Of a DNA stretch of 64,000 nucleotides, positions 1-9,122 are shown piece by piece. Positions within the stretch are counted from its first letter, which is position 1, and each line of letters starts with the position of its first letter. The stretch lies in assembly GCA_022446985.1 (NCBI GenBank), contig JAKVBD010000011.1, forward strand, positions 1-64,000. The letters run 5' to 3'. This stretch comes from Lentisphaerales bacterium. GTDB taxonomy: Bacteria > Verrucomicrobiota > Lentisphaeria > Lentisphaerales > Lentisphaeraceae. A program made the translations under genes and the position numbers. Under the pieces are notes generated by a model, which saw nothing but the letters and a program-made list of their open reading frames with translations, had not been told where the DNA came from and ran no database searches.

Positions 1-57
1 GAAAATAAACCGGAATCCAATGGATTCATGCTAATAGGTGAAGCATTACGCAAGTAA
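1..57 (+). CDS. C-terminal end of an unidentified protein
   Basis: The first 18 codons of the window are open and end in TAA at 55-57. The peptide ends in GFMLIGEALRK. It is too short to assign to a family. It could be the tail of a real gene that starts before the window, or chance coding in a degraded region, since the DNA just after it is a pseudopilin relic. Confidence 0.3.
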   Translation, partial: ENKPESNGFMLIGEALRK

Positions 58-74
58 ATCAACTGAAGGCCAAG

Positions 75-119
75 AGATATTTCATATAAATAGCGAAGCG
101 GCTTTATGCTGAAATATCT
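75..119. repeat. imperfect inverted repeat
   Basis: AGATATTTCA at 75-84 is matched by TGAAATATCT at 110-119. The inner flanks (ATAAATAGC against GCTTTATG) can partly extend the stem. It lies directly after the first partial reading frame, so it could act as its terminator, but no T-run follows. Confidence 0.4.
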
Positions 120-159
120 ATTGAAAGAGGGCGATAGGATATAACTTTACCCCCGCTAA

Positions 160-339
160 ACACGAAAGTGCCCAAATAATTTTGTAGGATGGATGAGCCA
201 AATTCATTTTCTGAATCTGGATAGAGTCAATGTAAGTTTCTTAGATGGACATAGTCGGGCGCTAAGACACAGTAATACACTTCGCTATGGCCCGACTGTC
301 GATTTTGATGAAAATTTTACTCGAGTAGCAACTCAGTAA
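160..339 (+). pseudogene. pseudopilin C-terminal remnant
   Basis: This open segment encodes the typical end of the Lentisphaerota/Planctomycetota type II pseudopilin-like proteins: an RVNVSFLDGHS motif, then about 25 residues and a stop at 337-339. The N-terminal prepilin leader (FTLIELL) and the body are missing. Upstream in the same frame there are stops at 55, 91, 145 and 157, so it is a truncated relic rather than a gene. The intact pseudopilin at 1872-2510 has the equivalent KANMSYLDGS motif at the same relative place. Confidence 0.65.
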
Positions 340-376
340 TAATTCTCCTCTACGGATTCACTTATAGTTTTATTTG

Positions 377-1057
377 CTAAACACCAAATCCATAAGGGTC
401 CATGAAATTGAAATTTGGAATTCTCTTATCTTCATCTCCTTTCAACTGATAATAATCATTTGAAAAGATATCAAAGCGGCATAGATCAATAGGCGTCACT
501 TCTGAACAATTTACATTATTTAAAACCCCGGATGCCTCCAGTGCAGCAGCCACTAATTCAGAGCAGAAAAAGGCAGAAAAGTCTTCTTCATTTTTAGATA
601 AGCCTCCAAGGTATCGACTATCCATCGAATCAATCGCTGCACTCATTACTTCCGGTGCACTGTCATACTCTTTACCTTCAGAATGCATAAGAAAGTTCGC
701 CATTTCACCAAAATTAAAACGACTGCGTGCTTCAGCACTGAGAGCTAACCACCAAATGTCCCCATCATAGTAATTAAGTTTCGTACTCATACGATGACGC
801 TGTACACCAGCGATTTCTTTTCCGGTTACCGGGTTTCTTCTTAAACCGGTAGCTTCCATAATCTCAACAATCTTTCCGTCTTGAGCCTGTCCCTCAAAGG
901 AAACCTTGGTTTCAAATACTATACCTACATGTGAGACTGTTGAACGCGTGGCCCACTTTATAATTTTTGAAAAATGACTCTGACCTGAAAAAGCAATAAC
1001 ATCTCCCGGCTGAATCTGTGAACGTAGTTCTCGATAGTTCCCTTTAATCAGTGACAT
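377..1057 (-). CDS. permuted NlpC/P60-like (YiiX/DUF830-type) papain-fold protein
   Basis: The protein has 226 residues. It begins with a PGDVIAFSG motif followed by SHVGIV (His about 43) and near the end has AFFCSELV (Cys about 165). This His-first, Cys-last order is the circularly permuted NlpC/P60 arrangement seen in YiiX/YebB-like proteins, which act as lipid- or amide-bond hydrolases. No signal peptide is visible, so it may be cytoplasmic. I chose the ATG at 1057 because GGAG lies five bases upstream; a GTG two codons earlier falls too close to that site. It stands alone between pseudopilin relics. The family assignment is fairly safe, but the substrate cannot be told. Confidence 0.7.
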   Translation of the reverse strand: MSLIKGNYRELRSQIQPGDVIAFSGQSHFSKIIKWATRSTVSHVGIVFETKVSFEGQAQDGKIVEIMEATGLRRNPVTGKEIAGVQRHRMSTKLNYYDGDIWWLALSAEARSRFNFGEMANFLMHSEGKEYDSAPEVMSAAIDSMDSRYLGGLSKNEEDFSAFFCSELVAAALEASGVLNNVNCSEVTPIDLCRFDIFSNDYYQLKGDEDKRIPNFNFMDPYGFGV

Positions 1058-1234
1058 AAGCACTCCCTTATTTTGTATTTCAACATCTAAAAAGAAGACA
1101 CAATAAATCTAATCGGCGAAGTCTTAAAATACATCACCATGATTAATCATTAATACAAAAATCCAGCCAAACAAACAAGTGGGAAATTTAATGTAAAAAA
1201 CACCAGAATAACAGGTAACAGAAGATAAAGGGTA

Positions 1235-1861
1235 CTATTTTTCAATATGCCAAAAAGTATTATCACCCGAAGATTTAGACATAAGGTAAGCCGACGAGTG
1301 AGCCTTCCCACTGCCATCGAGGTAAGTTACATTTGCCTTCCCAAGGTGGCGAGCAATAATTCCCGACTCCCCTTCGATAATCAATTTCTCCATACTCATA
1401 TAGCTGGGTCAGGAGGCACTTCACCGGTTATAGGAATCAATGAGCATTATAGTTTCAGTCGGGCTGGACAGTGCTGAAGTTTTGTGGTCAGCCTAATTCT
1501 TTTGCATCAATTTCGAGTTGGCTGCAACAGTTGATGTACCTTTACTTTCAAGTTGCATGGCTTTGGGACACTGAAGATATGCATAGTACCCTCCAGAAGT
1601 TATCACATCTGGAAGTAGACTGCCGGTTATCAAATCTTTAAACCAATAAGTGCCCCCATTATTGCTATAATCATGGGCAGCATATTCTGAATTTTCAGGG
1701 ATATATGAAATCATTGCACGCGATACCTGATGCTGGTTATTCACACAAACAGCCTGCTGTACTTTTTTGCGGGCTTTAGATAAAGAAGGAAGTAGTATAT
1801 TGGTAAGAATACCAATAATAGAAATCACAACCAAAAGCTCTACGAGAGTAAATTTTATCAT
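1235..1861 (-). pseudogene. decayed pseudopilin, paralogue of the next gene
   Basis: It starts MIKFTLVELLVVISIIGIL, a prepilin-type leader and hydrophobic helix. It reads to a TAG at 1493-1495, continues in the same frame with a segment ending MLIDSYN, hits another stop, and then needs a frameshift near 1415-1430 to recover ARHLGKANVTYLDGSGK and a normal end at 1235-1237. Each piece lines up with the intact neighbour at 1872-2510 (SPSETCLLMDSY, ARHLGKANMSYLDGS), so this was once a full-length tandem paralogue. It now has at least two stops and one frameshift. Sequencing error is possible for a single lesion but unlikely for all. Confidence 0.8.
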
Positions 1862-1871
1862 CCACTTCACA

Positions 1872-2510
1872 TCACTGTTGTGGATCCCAAAAAACACAGT
1901 TCCAATCACTTGTAGACAGAAGAAATGAAACTGACTTCGGTTTTGTGCTGCCATCCAGATAACTCATATTTGCTTTTCCAAGGTGACGAGCTATAACATA
2001 GGGCTCTCCATCTGTAACTAACCTTTTCAAATTCATGTTGTAGTTACCTGTACTACGCCAGGCATCGTAAGAATCCATAAGTAAACATGTTTCGGACGGA
2101 GAAGCTATGGCGATCGATCTCTGAATCGTTTCTCCACCATGCTGTTTTTTACCGGTAATTCGGGAGTTCATAGCAATAGTACTTTTCCACGCGGCATCCA
2201 GTGGTAAGCCGTTTGGGCAGGCTTGCACCGGTGAAGCACCTTTATCCAAATGTCCAGCTGGTAAGTATGTTGAGGTTAACATCTGATGCCAGCGATGATC
2301 ATGATCATCAATATTATCGGTTGGACCAAATTCGTCGTTATCCATAGCATAAGATTGTGTTGCTATACTGACTTGGCGCTGATTGCTAATGCATACGGAA
2401 GACATCGCCTTGAGGCGAGCATTCGCCAAAGAAGGCATGAGCATACTGCTCAAAATACCAATAATTGCAATTACCAATAAAAGTTCGATTAGTGTAAATT
2501 TTCTGTTCAT
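1872..2510 (-). CDS. type II secretion/pseudopilin-like protein (prepilin N-terminal motif)
   Basis: This is a 212-residue protein starting MNRKFTLIELLLVIAIIGIL: a short basic leader, the prepilin-peptidase site before Phe, and a hydrophobic assembly helix. The C-terminal half carries RHLGKANMSYLDGS and ends in a Trp/Cys-rich tail, as in the expanded G-type pseudopilin families of Lentisphaerota. The start at 2510 has GGAGG placed ideally; the earlier TTG at 2525 would leave this ribosome site inside the gene. The proteins are expected at the inner membrane or in a pseudopilus. The gene precedes the decayed paralogue in the same direction with about 10 bp between them, so the two probably formed one transcript. 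No secretion machinery genes are nearby. Confidence 0.75.
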   Translation of the reverse strand: MNRKFTLIELLLVIAIIGILSSMLMPSLANARLKAMSSVCISNQRQVSIATQSYAMDNDEFGPTDNIDDHDHRWHQMLTSTYLPAGHLDKGASPVQACPNGLPLDAAWKSTIAMNSRITGKKQHGGETIQRSIAIASPSETCLLMDSYDAWRSTGNYNMNLKRLVTDGEPYVIARHLGKANMSYLDGSTKPKSVSFLLSTSDWNCVFWDPQQ

Positions 2511-2614
2511 ATATTCCTCCCGCAATTACACACATAATTAAATATAATCAAAAAAGAAGTTGGATACCAACAACACATTACTCATCAAACATTTACAACT
2601 AATACAAAGTTTTA

Positions 2615-2700
2615 TAAGGTGAGATGAACCTCTTCGGGGCAAGCCCACGAGGTATCGGTTTGATTGGTTGCGATGCAAGTATCGAAGAATTAAACCCAAC
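2615..2700. other. unassigned GC-richer stretch in a gene-free gap
   Basis: The gap 2511-3233 has no credible reading frame. Before the duplicated repeats, bases about 2615-2700 are GC-richer than their surroundings and hold near-repeats of GTATCG (GGTATCGG, AAGTATCGA). This could be the scar of a mobile element end, but I cannot name one. Confidence 0.25.
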
Positions 2701-2707
2701 TAAGATT

Positions 2708-2860
2708 AAAAGAAAGGCCGATTCAGAATTGCCCCTTCTGAATCGGCCTCAGGCATTTACACATGAACTCTAGGAATCAATTAATAAAACTGATTACTCT
2801 TCCAGTATAAAGCTATTTAATCAGAATTCAATATAAATTGAGATTAAATTTCAATTAAAC
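2708..2860 (+). repeat. ~150-bp direct repeat, copy A, with 13-bp hairpin
   Basis: Copy A begins AAAAGAAAGGCC. A perfect hairpin, GGCCGATTCAGAA / TTCTGAATCGGCC, with a seven-base loop lies at 2716-2748. It is followed by about 110 bp that is almost identical to copy B at 2997-3150. The downstream part contains TTGAGATTAAATTTCAA, a second weak inverted repeat. It encodes no protein. No gene ends just upstream, so the hairpin is not an obvious terminator. Confidence 0.85.
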
Positions 2861-2996
2861 TCTTAAAGAGGTCTTTCCAATCCCACTACTCTACTAATTA
2901 AAGATGTAAATTTTTGGTTAGAGACTCCAAGAAAATACTACAAGTCAGATTCAGAAAAGTTGAAGTAATAATGAAAGCTGGTCAACGATGTATCAA

Positions 2997-3150
2997 AAAA
3001 GAAAGGCCGATTCAGAATTGCCCTTCTGAACCGGCCTCAGGCATTTACACATGAACTCTAGGAATCAATTAATAAAACTGATTACTCTTCCAGTATAAGG
3101 CTATTTAACAGACATTCAATATAAAATTGAGATTAAATTTCAATTAAATC
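2997..3150 (+). repeat. ~150-bp direct repeat, copy B, with hairpin
   Basis: Copy B starts 288-289 bp after copy A. Its hairpin at 3005-3036 has lost one loop base and has one A/C stem mismatch. The rest differs from copy A by scattered substitutions and small indels. The repeat ends about 30 bp before the -35 box proposed for the gene at 3234, so it could lie just upstream of, but not inside, that transcript. Confidence 0.85.
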
Positions 3151-3178
3151 TCAAAAACAAACTATCTTCTCTAAAAAA

Positions 3179-3207
3179 TTGACAATTATCCCTATGCGTA
3201 TTTTAGT
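3179..3207 (+). promoter_or_regulatory. candidate promoter of the DsbD-alpha-like gene
   Basis: A consensus TTGACA lies at 3179-3184, with a weak TTTAGT 17 bp further on at 3202-3207. The distance to the ATG at 3234 is suitable. The -10 match is poor, so confidence is limited. Confidence 0.4.
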
Positions 3208-3233
3208 TACTGCAGTTTAATTACAGAGACAGA

Positions 3234-4085
3234 ATGAAAACACTTTTACAATTGCTTAGTATCCTCATACTCTTTGCGACTACAGCCTATCCACAAGCTG
3301 AAGATGCCGTAAAAATGAAAGGCGTCAAAATTAATCTCATCAGTGAGGCAGATGCAATAAGTCCAAATACCAGTTTTACCGTCGCTATTCATATACAACA
3401 CTTCGACGGCTTCCATACCTATTGGAAAAATCCCGGTATGGTAGGAGTGGCTACAAAAATTGACTGGACCCTTCCTGAAGGTTTTAAAGCTGGAGAAATA
3501 CAGTGGCAGGTTCCAGAACGCAGTAAGATGCTCAAGTATAATTGTCATGGATATAAAGGCGAAACCTATTTACTTGTCGATATACAAGCAGGGGCAGATA
3601 TTCCTGAAAGTTTCGATATAGAGGCAAAAGTCGGTGGCATGACTTGCTCTGAAAAATCATGCTGCTTTGTCGGTTTTGCCCAAACTAAAATTTCTCTCAA
3701 TAGAGATACTGAGACCAAACTTAACTCTAAGCATCACAAAATCATTCAAGCTGCCAGAGACAGAATCCCTAAACTCATTGAAAAATGGCAAAGCAGCTTC
3801 CAGCAAACAGATTCAGAAATAATTCTTGCAGTACACAACTCTGAATTTACCAAAGACATTCCACAAGACCTTTATTTCTATCCAGAACAAAATGTCTACA
3901 ATACCGAAACACCTCAAGAAGTTGTAATTACCACAGACAATAGCATAAATGTCCGCTTCCAATTAAGTGTCATCGCCGAGAAAAACTTAAAGAGCCTTAG
4001 TGGCTTTCTCTACAACCCCAAAGGCTGGTCTTCAAATGATGACAAGTACCTAAGGGTAGAGGCCAAAGTATCCGCTAAAAATTGA
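3234..4085 (+). CDS. secreted DsbD alpha-domain-like (DsbC/DsbD_N) protein
   Basis: The protein has 283 residues with a clear signal peptide (about 1-22, ending in YPQA). The mature part has the FHTYWKNPG motif near residues 55-63 and a cysteine segment, GMTCSEKSCCFVG, near 135-147. These match the periplasmic N-terminal domain of the thiol:disulfide interchange protein DsbD, where a Cys pair passes electrons to other proteins. The DsbD membrane core and the C-terminal thioredoxin domain are absent, so this is a stand-alone periplasmic domain that would need another electron donor. It appears monocistronic; the next gene starts 55 bp later. Fold assignment is good, function is inferred. Confidence 0.75.
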   Translation: MKTLLQLLSILILFATTAYPQAEDAVKMKGVKINLISEADAISPNTSFTVAIHIQHFDGFHTYWKNPGMVGVATKIDWTLPEGFKAGEIQWQVPERSKMLKYNCHGYKGETYLLVDIQAGADIPESFDIEAKVGGMTCSEKSCCFVGFAQTKISLNRDTETKLNSKHHKIIQAARDRIPKLIEKWQSSFQQTDSEIILAVHNSEFTKDIPQDLYFYPEQNVYNTETPQEVVITTDNSINVRFQLSVIAEKNLKSLSGFLYNPKGWSSNDDKYLRVEAKVSAKN

Positions 4086-4140
4086 TCCACTGATTTAAAG
4101 ACAAGGCATTTAATTCCACTTTCAGCATGTATAGTGCTGT

Positions 4141-5136
4141 ATGAAATGCCCAGAGTGTCAAACTGATGTCAGAGAAGATCCTATATCCCGGGATCCCACA
4201 ACCGAATGTAACGTTGACTGTAGCTGCGGCTATTCATTCATATTTCACCCCAAAATTGATGGTATAAGCGATAATTTATTCATCAATTTTCTAAAAGGAA
4301 TCTCCTTTTCAAATACGCGCTACTTTACCTTTGAACAATTAGTCACTCTTTATCCAAGGCACCTTAAAAATGGTTTTTGGCTTACAGACCTGGGTAGTAT
4401 TTGTGCAATGTTTGGGTTATTTTTCTCTTTCGTACTCCTGTCATTTTTACTAGCAGGGTTTTCAATATTAGTATTTATAATTTCTGGTATCTACCATAAA
4501 AACAGAAAGTTCGCCAAAGAAGAAATCAAAGCACATCTTAAGAAATGGCAAAAATATAATGGCCCTCTGGAGTACTTACTGGAAAATGTTTCCATTGACC
4601 TAAATCAAATCAATCAAAATACTCCGAAAGATGCTTACGATTATGGGGTCAACTCTATTCTGATTACCCAAAAAGACAGACTGGTTGACCTGTTAGTTCT
4701 CAATGAATTTCACTTGGAAAAGCAGTGCTTGATCATAAGTGAAAATGCCTACCCGTCTCATCTGTATGAACAAGCCAAAGTTTTTCTGAATGAGCAACCT
4801 GATTTAAAAGTTTTTCTCCTGCACAATGCCAGCGATGAAGGTGAATCAATGAAAGAGCGCCTCTTAGAAAAACGTGAATTGCCCCTTAAAGAAGAGAACA
4901 TTAAAGACATAGGCTTGTTCAGAAGTGAACTTAAGAATCTCAAATTCTGCCGCCAAAACAACATTCACAAACAAGAAAGCTTTTCTATTGAGGCCCTGCC
5001 CTTTAGCATTATGGCATCTGGCTACTTAATCTTTCAGTTCGATGAGATAACTGCTCTAACAGATTCTGCTTATGAAAAGGCAACCGGTATCCTTGGCTAT
5101 GAAGTAGATTCCGATGGAGGGTCGGACTTTGGCTAA
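4141..5136 (+). CDS. zinc-ribbon membrane protein of unknown function
   Basis: The 331-residue protein opens MKCPECQTD and has CNVDCSCGY near residues 28-36, giving Cys pairs that suggest a small zinc ribbon. Residues about 82-118 are hydrophobic enough for two membrane helices. The remaining ~210 residues are soluble and acidic at the end (DSDGGSDFG). I do not recognise the C-terminal domain. The stop overlaps the start region of the asparagine-synthetase-like gene (8 bp if that gene starts at TTG 5129), so the two are translationally coupled, and a cupin gene follows. The three probably act together. No ribosome site is evident before the ATG. Confidence 0.65.
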   Translation: MKCPECQTDVREDPISRDPTTECNVDCSCGYSFIFHPKIDGISDNLFINFLKGISFSNTRYFTFEQLVTLYPRHLKNGFWLTDLGSICAMFGLFFSFVLLSFLLAGFSILVFIISGIYHKNRKFAKEEIKAHLKKWQKYNGPLEYLLENVSIDLNQINQNTPKDAYDYGVNSILITQKDRLVDLLVLNEFHLEKQCLIISENAYPSHLYEQAKVFLNEQPDLKVFLLHNASDEGESMKERLLEKRELPLKEENIKDIGLFRSELKNLKFCRQNNIHKQESFSIEALPFSIMASGYLIFQFDEITALTDSAYEKATGILGYEVDSDGGSDFG

Positions 5137-6832
5137 TACAGGATTATTTGGTTATACCTCAGATAGTGATGAAAATCTCATGTCGACTATGTTCGATACC
5201 CTCAAACATCGTGGTGATAACTTTGATTCATTCTCTGTTAATGGCCTCCAACTGGGTCTTATGACCAACTCCATGACGACTTGTTCTTACAATAAAGAAG
5301 ACCTGTTTATAACTTATTCTGGAAACCTTCACTCACATACAGAAGAACAATTTCTAAGTATATGTAAGGACTATAGGCAAAAAGGTATAAGTGTTTTTGA
5401 GAAACTTCGTGGAGCTTATATTCTTCTAATCAAAGAAGAAAAACAGACTATACTACTGCGGGATCCTGCTGGTGAGAGATCCATTTTTTATCTCATTCAC
5501 AAAGGCAGGCTTTACTTTTCTATCGAAGCTAAAGCCCTGTTAAAAGTTCCTGGTTTCAGTGCCCAAATTTCTTCTGCCGGTCTAGCACAGTATCTAGCCT
5601 GCAGCTACTTACCCGGTGAAAATTCGATCATCAAAAACATCAAAAAGCTAAAGCCGGGTCACTTACTCAGGTTTCACAATGGTTATGGATTTCAAGAACA
5701 GTATTTTTCACTGAACCTTCTTCCTGAGGATGAGACCCCGCATACAAGACGTATTGATGAATTTAAAGATTTATTTACCCGGGCCATAAACTGTCGTCTC
5801 CCTGACCAACCCTGGGGCGTCTTTCTTTCTGGAGGTCTGGACTCATCGATCGTTGCAACTCAACTAAGAGAACTTGGGCACAAGTTTAAGACCTGGACCA
5901 TTCACTTTGGTAAAGAATACAATCATGAATTAGAGTTTGCCGAACAAGTTGCTTCCAGACTTGGAACAGACCATGAAAATTTCCAGATTTCTCCCAAAGG
6001 TTTCATTCCGGATATGCACAAGATCATCTGGCATCTGGATGAACCCATTGGCGACCCAATTACAGTCCCCAACTATCAACTTGCCAGGCATGCAGCAAAG
6101 GATGTCAAATTTATCTTTAACGGAGAAGGCGGCGACCCACTTTTTGGTGGTCCCAAAAACTATCCACTGCTGATGAATGACTGGTACTCAATAAAACGCC
6201 CCAAAAACTATCGCGAAAAAGCTTATCTGGCTTCATACAAACGAGCTTACAATGAAATCGATCAGCTTTTACTCCCTCATATTCAGGAAGAGATCGATGA
6301 AGAAGAAGATTTAGAGAACCTCTTTACACCATTTTTCAAAGCAGAAACCCCTTACGAACTCAATAAGTTGATGGCTATCAACACACAACTAAAAGGGGCA
6401 CAACTCATTCTTCCGAAAGTGGAGAGAATGTTGGGAGCCAATGGTCTAACCCCTCTGGCACCTTTATTTGATCGGGAGCTCATTGAATTTTCTTTTAAAA
6501 TAAATCCTCGTCAAAAGCTATGTAAAGGCGATGAAAAGATAATTTTAAAAGAGGCCTTTAAGGGACGAATTCCGCAGGCTGTTATCGATAGACCAAAAAG
6601 CGGTATGCGCGTACCGGTTCACTTTTGGTTTCAAAAAGAAATGAAGAACTTTGCCAGAAAGATTTTAGACCCTAAGGAAATAAAAAAAGCCGGAATTTTT
6701 AATAGCGATAGTATAGCCGAGCTCATGTCTTTTGATACACCACAGTGGCAAACAAGATACGGCTTAAAATTGTGGATGGTTCTCACTTTTGAAATTTGGC
6801 GACGCGTTACCATTGAAGGAGAAAAAATTTAA
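5129..6832 (+). CDS. asparagine-synthetase-like enzyme lacking the glutaminase cysteine
   Basis: The ~567-residue protein has both AsnB-type domains. The N-terminal class II amidotransferase fold shows HRGD, YSGN and DPAGERSIFY motifs. The C-terminal ATP-pyrophosphatase domain has the FLSGGLDSS P-loop near residue 235 and a GEGGDPLFGG motif. I prefer the TTG start at 5129 because GGAGGG ends seven bases upstream; an ATG at 5114 would overlap that site. From either start the N-terminus is ANTGLFGY, not the MCGI needed for the nucleophilic Cys2. It therefore probably cannot hydrolyse glutamine and may use ammonia or amidate another substrate, as in some natural-product enzymes. It overlaps the gene before and abuts the cupin gene after. 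Confidence 0.85.
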   Translation: MANTGLFGYTSDSDENLMSTMFDTLKHRGDNFDSFSVNGLQLGLMTNSMTTCSYNKEDLFITYSGNLHSHTEEQFLSICKDYRQKGISVFEKLRGAYILLIKEEKQTILLRDPAGERSIFYLIHKGRLYFSIEAKALLKVPGFSAQISSAGLAQYLACSYLPGENSIIKNIKKLKPGHLLRFHNGYGFQEQYFSLNLLPEDETPHTRRIDEFKDLFTRAINCRLPDQPWGVFLSGGLDSSIVATQLRELGHKFKTWTIHFGKEYNHELEFAEQVASRLGTDHENFQISPKGFIPDMHKIIWHLDEPIGDPITVPNYQLARHAAKDVKFIFNGEGGDPLFGGPKNYPLLMNDWYSIKRPKNYREKAYLASYKRAYNEIDQLLLPHIQEEIDEEEDLENLFTPFFKAETPYELNKLMAINTQLKGAQLILPKVERMLGANGLTPLAPLFDRELIEFSFKINPRQKLCKGDEKIILKEAFKGRIPQAVIDRPKSGMRVPVHFWFQKEMKNFARKILDPKEIKKAGIFNSDSIAELMSFDTPQWQTRYGLKLWMVLTFEIWRRVTIEGEKI

Positions 6833-7537
6833 ATGAACAAAGAGTTTATCTCACTCCCTCTAGACTCTACGACTCAGGAATTAATCGAAGAATCTGCAGG
6901 TGATTCTTTACTACAAGTTTACTCTGGTAAGGCAACAGATTATTCGACTAATGGTACATGGTTTGGTTTTGTCGCTCAGGGCTCCGTCAGCCTTGATACT
7001 GAAACAGCTAAGTTCCCACTTAAGCAAGGCATGTATTTCAGCTGCCCGAACTCCATGAGGCTATCTGGAACTGGAACCTGTATTTTAATTAGCCGCCTGA
7101 ACTGGCAAGGACTCTTTTCTTTAGGAGGCCCCATCGAAAAAAGCGGCAGGCTAAAGTATATCGATGGCTGTTCAGATACCTTGCTTATTCCTCCTGTAGA
7201 GAAAGGCAATGCCTGTTTAAATTATCTCTATTTCCCCTGTGAAATTGAGCAGACACTCCACACGCACCCATCTGTTAGAGTGGGTCTGGTCTATGAAGGT
7301 GAAGGCATTTGTCGATCAAGCGGTAAAGAGATTCCTTTAAAGCCCGGCTCTCTATTCATCATTCCTGCTGAAACAGAGCATGCCTTCAGTACAAAAGGCA
7401 ATTTTATGAAAGTTATCGCGTACCATCCAGACAGCGATTGCGGCCCAACTCACGACAATCATCCCATGATTAACAAGACTATCGTCAAAGGTACATCTGC
7501 CCGCTACCTGGAAGAAATACAAACAGCAGAATTATAA
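6833..7537 (+). CDS. cupin-fold protein (probable two-cupin)
   Basis: This is a 234-residue soluble protein. The C-terminal half carries a cupin motif 1, [16 protein letters not shown] (near residues 142-157), and a motif 2 ending ETEHAF, so a metal site of two or three His plus Glu is likely. The N-terminal half has a similar beta pattern without clear metal ligands, as in a bicupin or in AraC-type sensor domains, but no DNA-binding domain follows. The ATG directly follows the stop of the synthetase-like gene. It may be an isomerase, a dioxygenase or a sensor linked to the product of that enzyme. Its end overlaps the converging sulfatase gene by 6 bp. Confidence 0.7.
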   Translation: MNKEFISLPLDSTTQELIEESAGDSLLQVYSGKATDYSTNGTWFGFVAQGSVSLDTETAKFPLKQGMYFSCPNSMRLSGTGTCILISRLNWQGLFSLGGPIEKSGRLKYIDGCSDTLLIPPVEKGNACLNYLYFPCEIEQTLHTHPSVRVGLVYEGEGICRSSGKEIPLKPGSLFIIPAETEHAFSTKGNFMKVIAYHPDSDCGPTHDNHPMINKTIVKGTSARYLEEIQTAEL

Positions 7538-8977
7538 ACGCGGCTGATTAAATGGTGTCGTTGGAATCTTACCCGAAGCTTTAGAAGACATCTTTGCTTT
7601 AAGCTTTTTGATGATCTTTTTGATATTTTCATCCGGGTTTATCGCAAGATTATTAAACTCCTTAGGATCTGTGTAATGATCGTAGAGCTCTGCGCCCTGA
7701 GCTCCTTCAGCCCAGTCATTGTAGCGCCAGCGAGCTGTGCGAATACTGCGCCCCATAACCGATGTCGAAAGGCGACTGTCAGCTGGTCTTAGAATTTGTG
7801 TGATGGCAAAATCATCCCACTCTGCCTGAGGGTTTTGCATAATCTTCTTCATACTTCTACCTGGAAGGTTACCTGCAACTTTGTAACCGGCAAGATCAAC
7901 TATAGTCGGGTAGATGTCGATAAACTCAACAATACGGCGATTTACCTGACCACCACTTTTAAGATTCGGTGCCTTGATAATTAATGGAGCTCTAGCGCCC
8001 TGCTCAAAAAGGGTGCGCTTTTGCCAAACCCCATTGTGCTCACCTAAGTGATAACCATGATCTGACCAAAATACGACAATAGTATTTTCCGCTATCCCCA
8101 AACGGTCAAGAGCGGCTGTTAAACGCCCCACTTGAGCATCGATAAAAGAAACACAAGCATAGTAAGCCTGTAGTGATTTACGCAGAGTTAATTCATCCAG
8201 ATTATAATGAGGGATTGGGCAGTTGTGAGCAAAAGCTGCTGTCGGTATGTCATCGCGATCTCCCTTAGGGGCATAAGGTAAACGCATATCATCAAGAAGA
8301 TACATGTCAAAGTATTTCGTCGGAGCTACAAAAGGAGTGTGTGGTCTAAAGAAACCAACAGCCAGGAAAAAAGGCTTATCTTTGTTTTTCTCCATAATCT
8401 TTATGGCTTCAGTAGTGATCATACCATCGGTCTGCTCTTCATCTTTGCCATCAGCAGCCAACCAACTTAGAGCGGCGCTTATTTTTCTGTGGGGCTCAGC
8501 ATTGTATATCAGATGCTCTTCTGCTTTATCGCGCCCTTTTGGATTCACCTTCAATTGCCAGGAAGGAGCATCGTCATGGCCATCTGTACCAATTGAAGCA
8601 GGAACATTGTAGTGGTAAATCTTACCGACTCTGGCAGATAGGTAGCCCTCTTTCATAAAGGCTTGAGAAAGAGTTACTGCATTGGGCATTTCATCTCTAA
8701 AATGGCGATCTAGATCGTAGACTTTAATTTGATCAGGGCGCATGCCGGTCATCACTGAAGCACGTGAAGGGTTACACAGTGGGATTTGGTTATAGGCTCT
8801 TTCAAAAAGAACCCCCTGCCCTGCCAGCTTATCGATATGTGGAGGCTTGGCAACCAAATCCCCATAACAAGCCAAAGCATTCGATAAATCATCAACAGAA
8901 ATAAAAAGAACATTCTGCTTTTTCTCAGCCTGTGAAGAGGCTAAGAAAAGCAGCATAACCATAGCCACAAATCTCAT
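7532..8977 (-). CDS. secreted sulfatase, iduronate-2-sulfatase-like
   Basis: The ~481-residue protein begins with a signal peptide ([17 protein letters not shown]). It shows the type I sulfatase signature: metal-binding [10 protein letters not shown] near residue 25 and CNPSRAS near 68, where the Cys is converted to formylglycine. Later [11 protein letters not shown] and an RAPLIIKAP segment fit the iduronate-2-sulfatase/choline-sulfatase group used for sulfated polysaccharides. The start at 8977 is nine bases from AAGGA; the ATG at 8986 touches that site. The maturation enzyme is not in the window. It stands alone, converging on the cupin gene. The substrate cannot be inferred, but marine algal or animal glycans are typical for this phylum. 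Confidence 0.9.
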   Translation of the reverse strand: MRFVAMVMLLFLASSQAEKKQNVLFISVDDLSNALACYGDLVAKPPHIDKLAGQGVLFERAYNQIPLCNPSRASVMTGMRPDQIKVYDLDRHFRDEMPNAVTLSQAFMKEGYLSARVGKIYHYNVPASIGTDGHDDAPSWQLKVNPKGRDKAEEHLIYNAEPHRKISAALSWLAADGKDEEQTDGMITTEAIKIMEKNKDKPFFLAVGFFRPHTPFVAPTKYFDMYLLDDMRLPYAPKGDRDDIPTAAFAHNCPIPHYNLDELTLRKSLQAYYACVSFIDAQVGRLTAALDRLGIAENTIVVFWSDHGYHLGEHNGVWQKRTLFEQGARAPLIIKAPNLKSGGQVNRRIVEFIDIYPTIVDLAGYKVAGNLPGRSMKKIMQNPQAEWDDFAITQILRPADSRLSTSVMGRSIRTARWRYNDWAEGAQGAELYDHYTDPKEFNNLAINPDENIKKIIKKLKAKMSSKASGKIPTTPFNQPRL

Positions 8978-9122
8978 AACACGCATTCCTTAAAACTTAC
9001 CCTTTCTGTAATATCTATGTCTGAGAACTACTTGAATCTAACAAATATTACACCCTGTTTACGTTGTCATTTTAAGGAATCTGTACAACGCGATGGTCTT
9101 TATGTAAAAAATTTATGAATAA

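Noticed and set aside
1247-1477. Plus-strand gene opposite the pseudopilin relic
   Set aside because: It is the mirror of the conserved ARHLGKANVTYLDGS coding region on the minus strand.
2716-2748. Rho-independent terminator
   Set aside because: No T-run follows on the plus strand and no gene ends there; it is part of the duplicated element.
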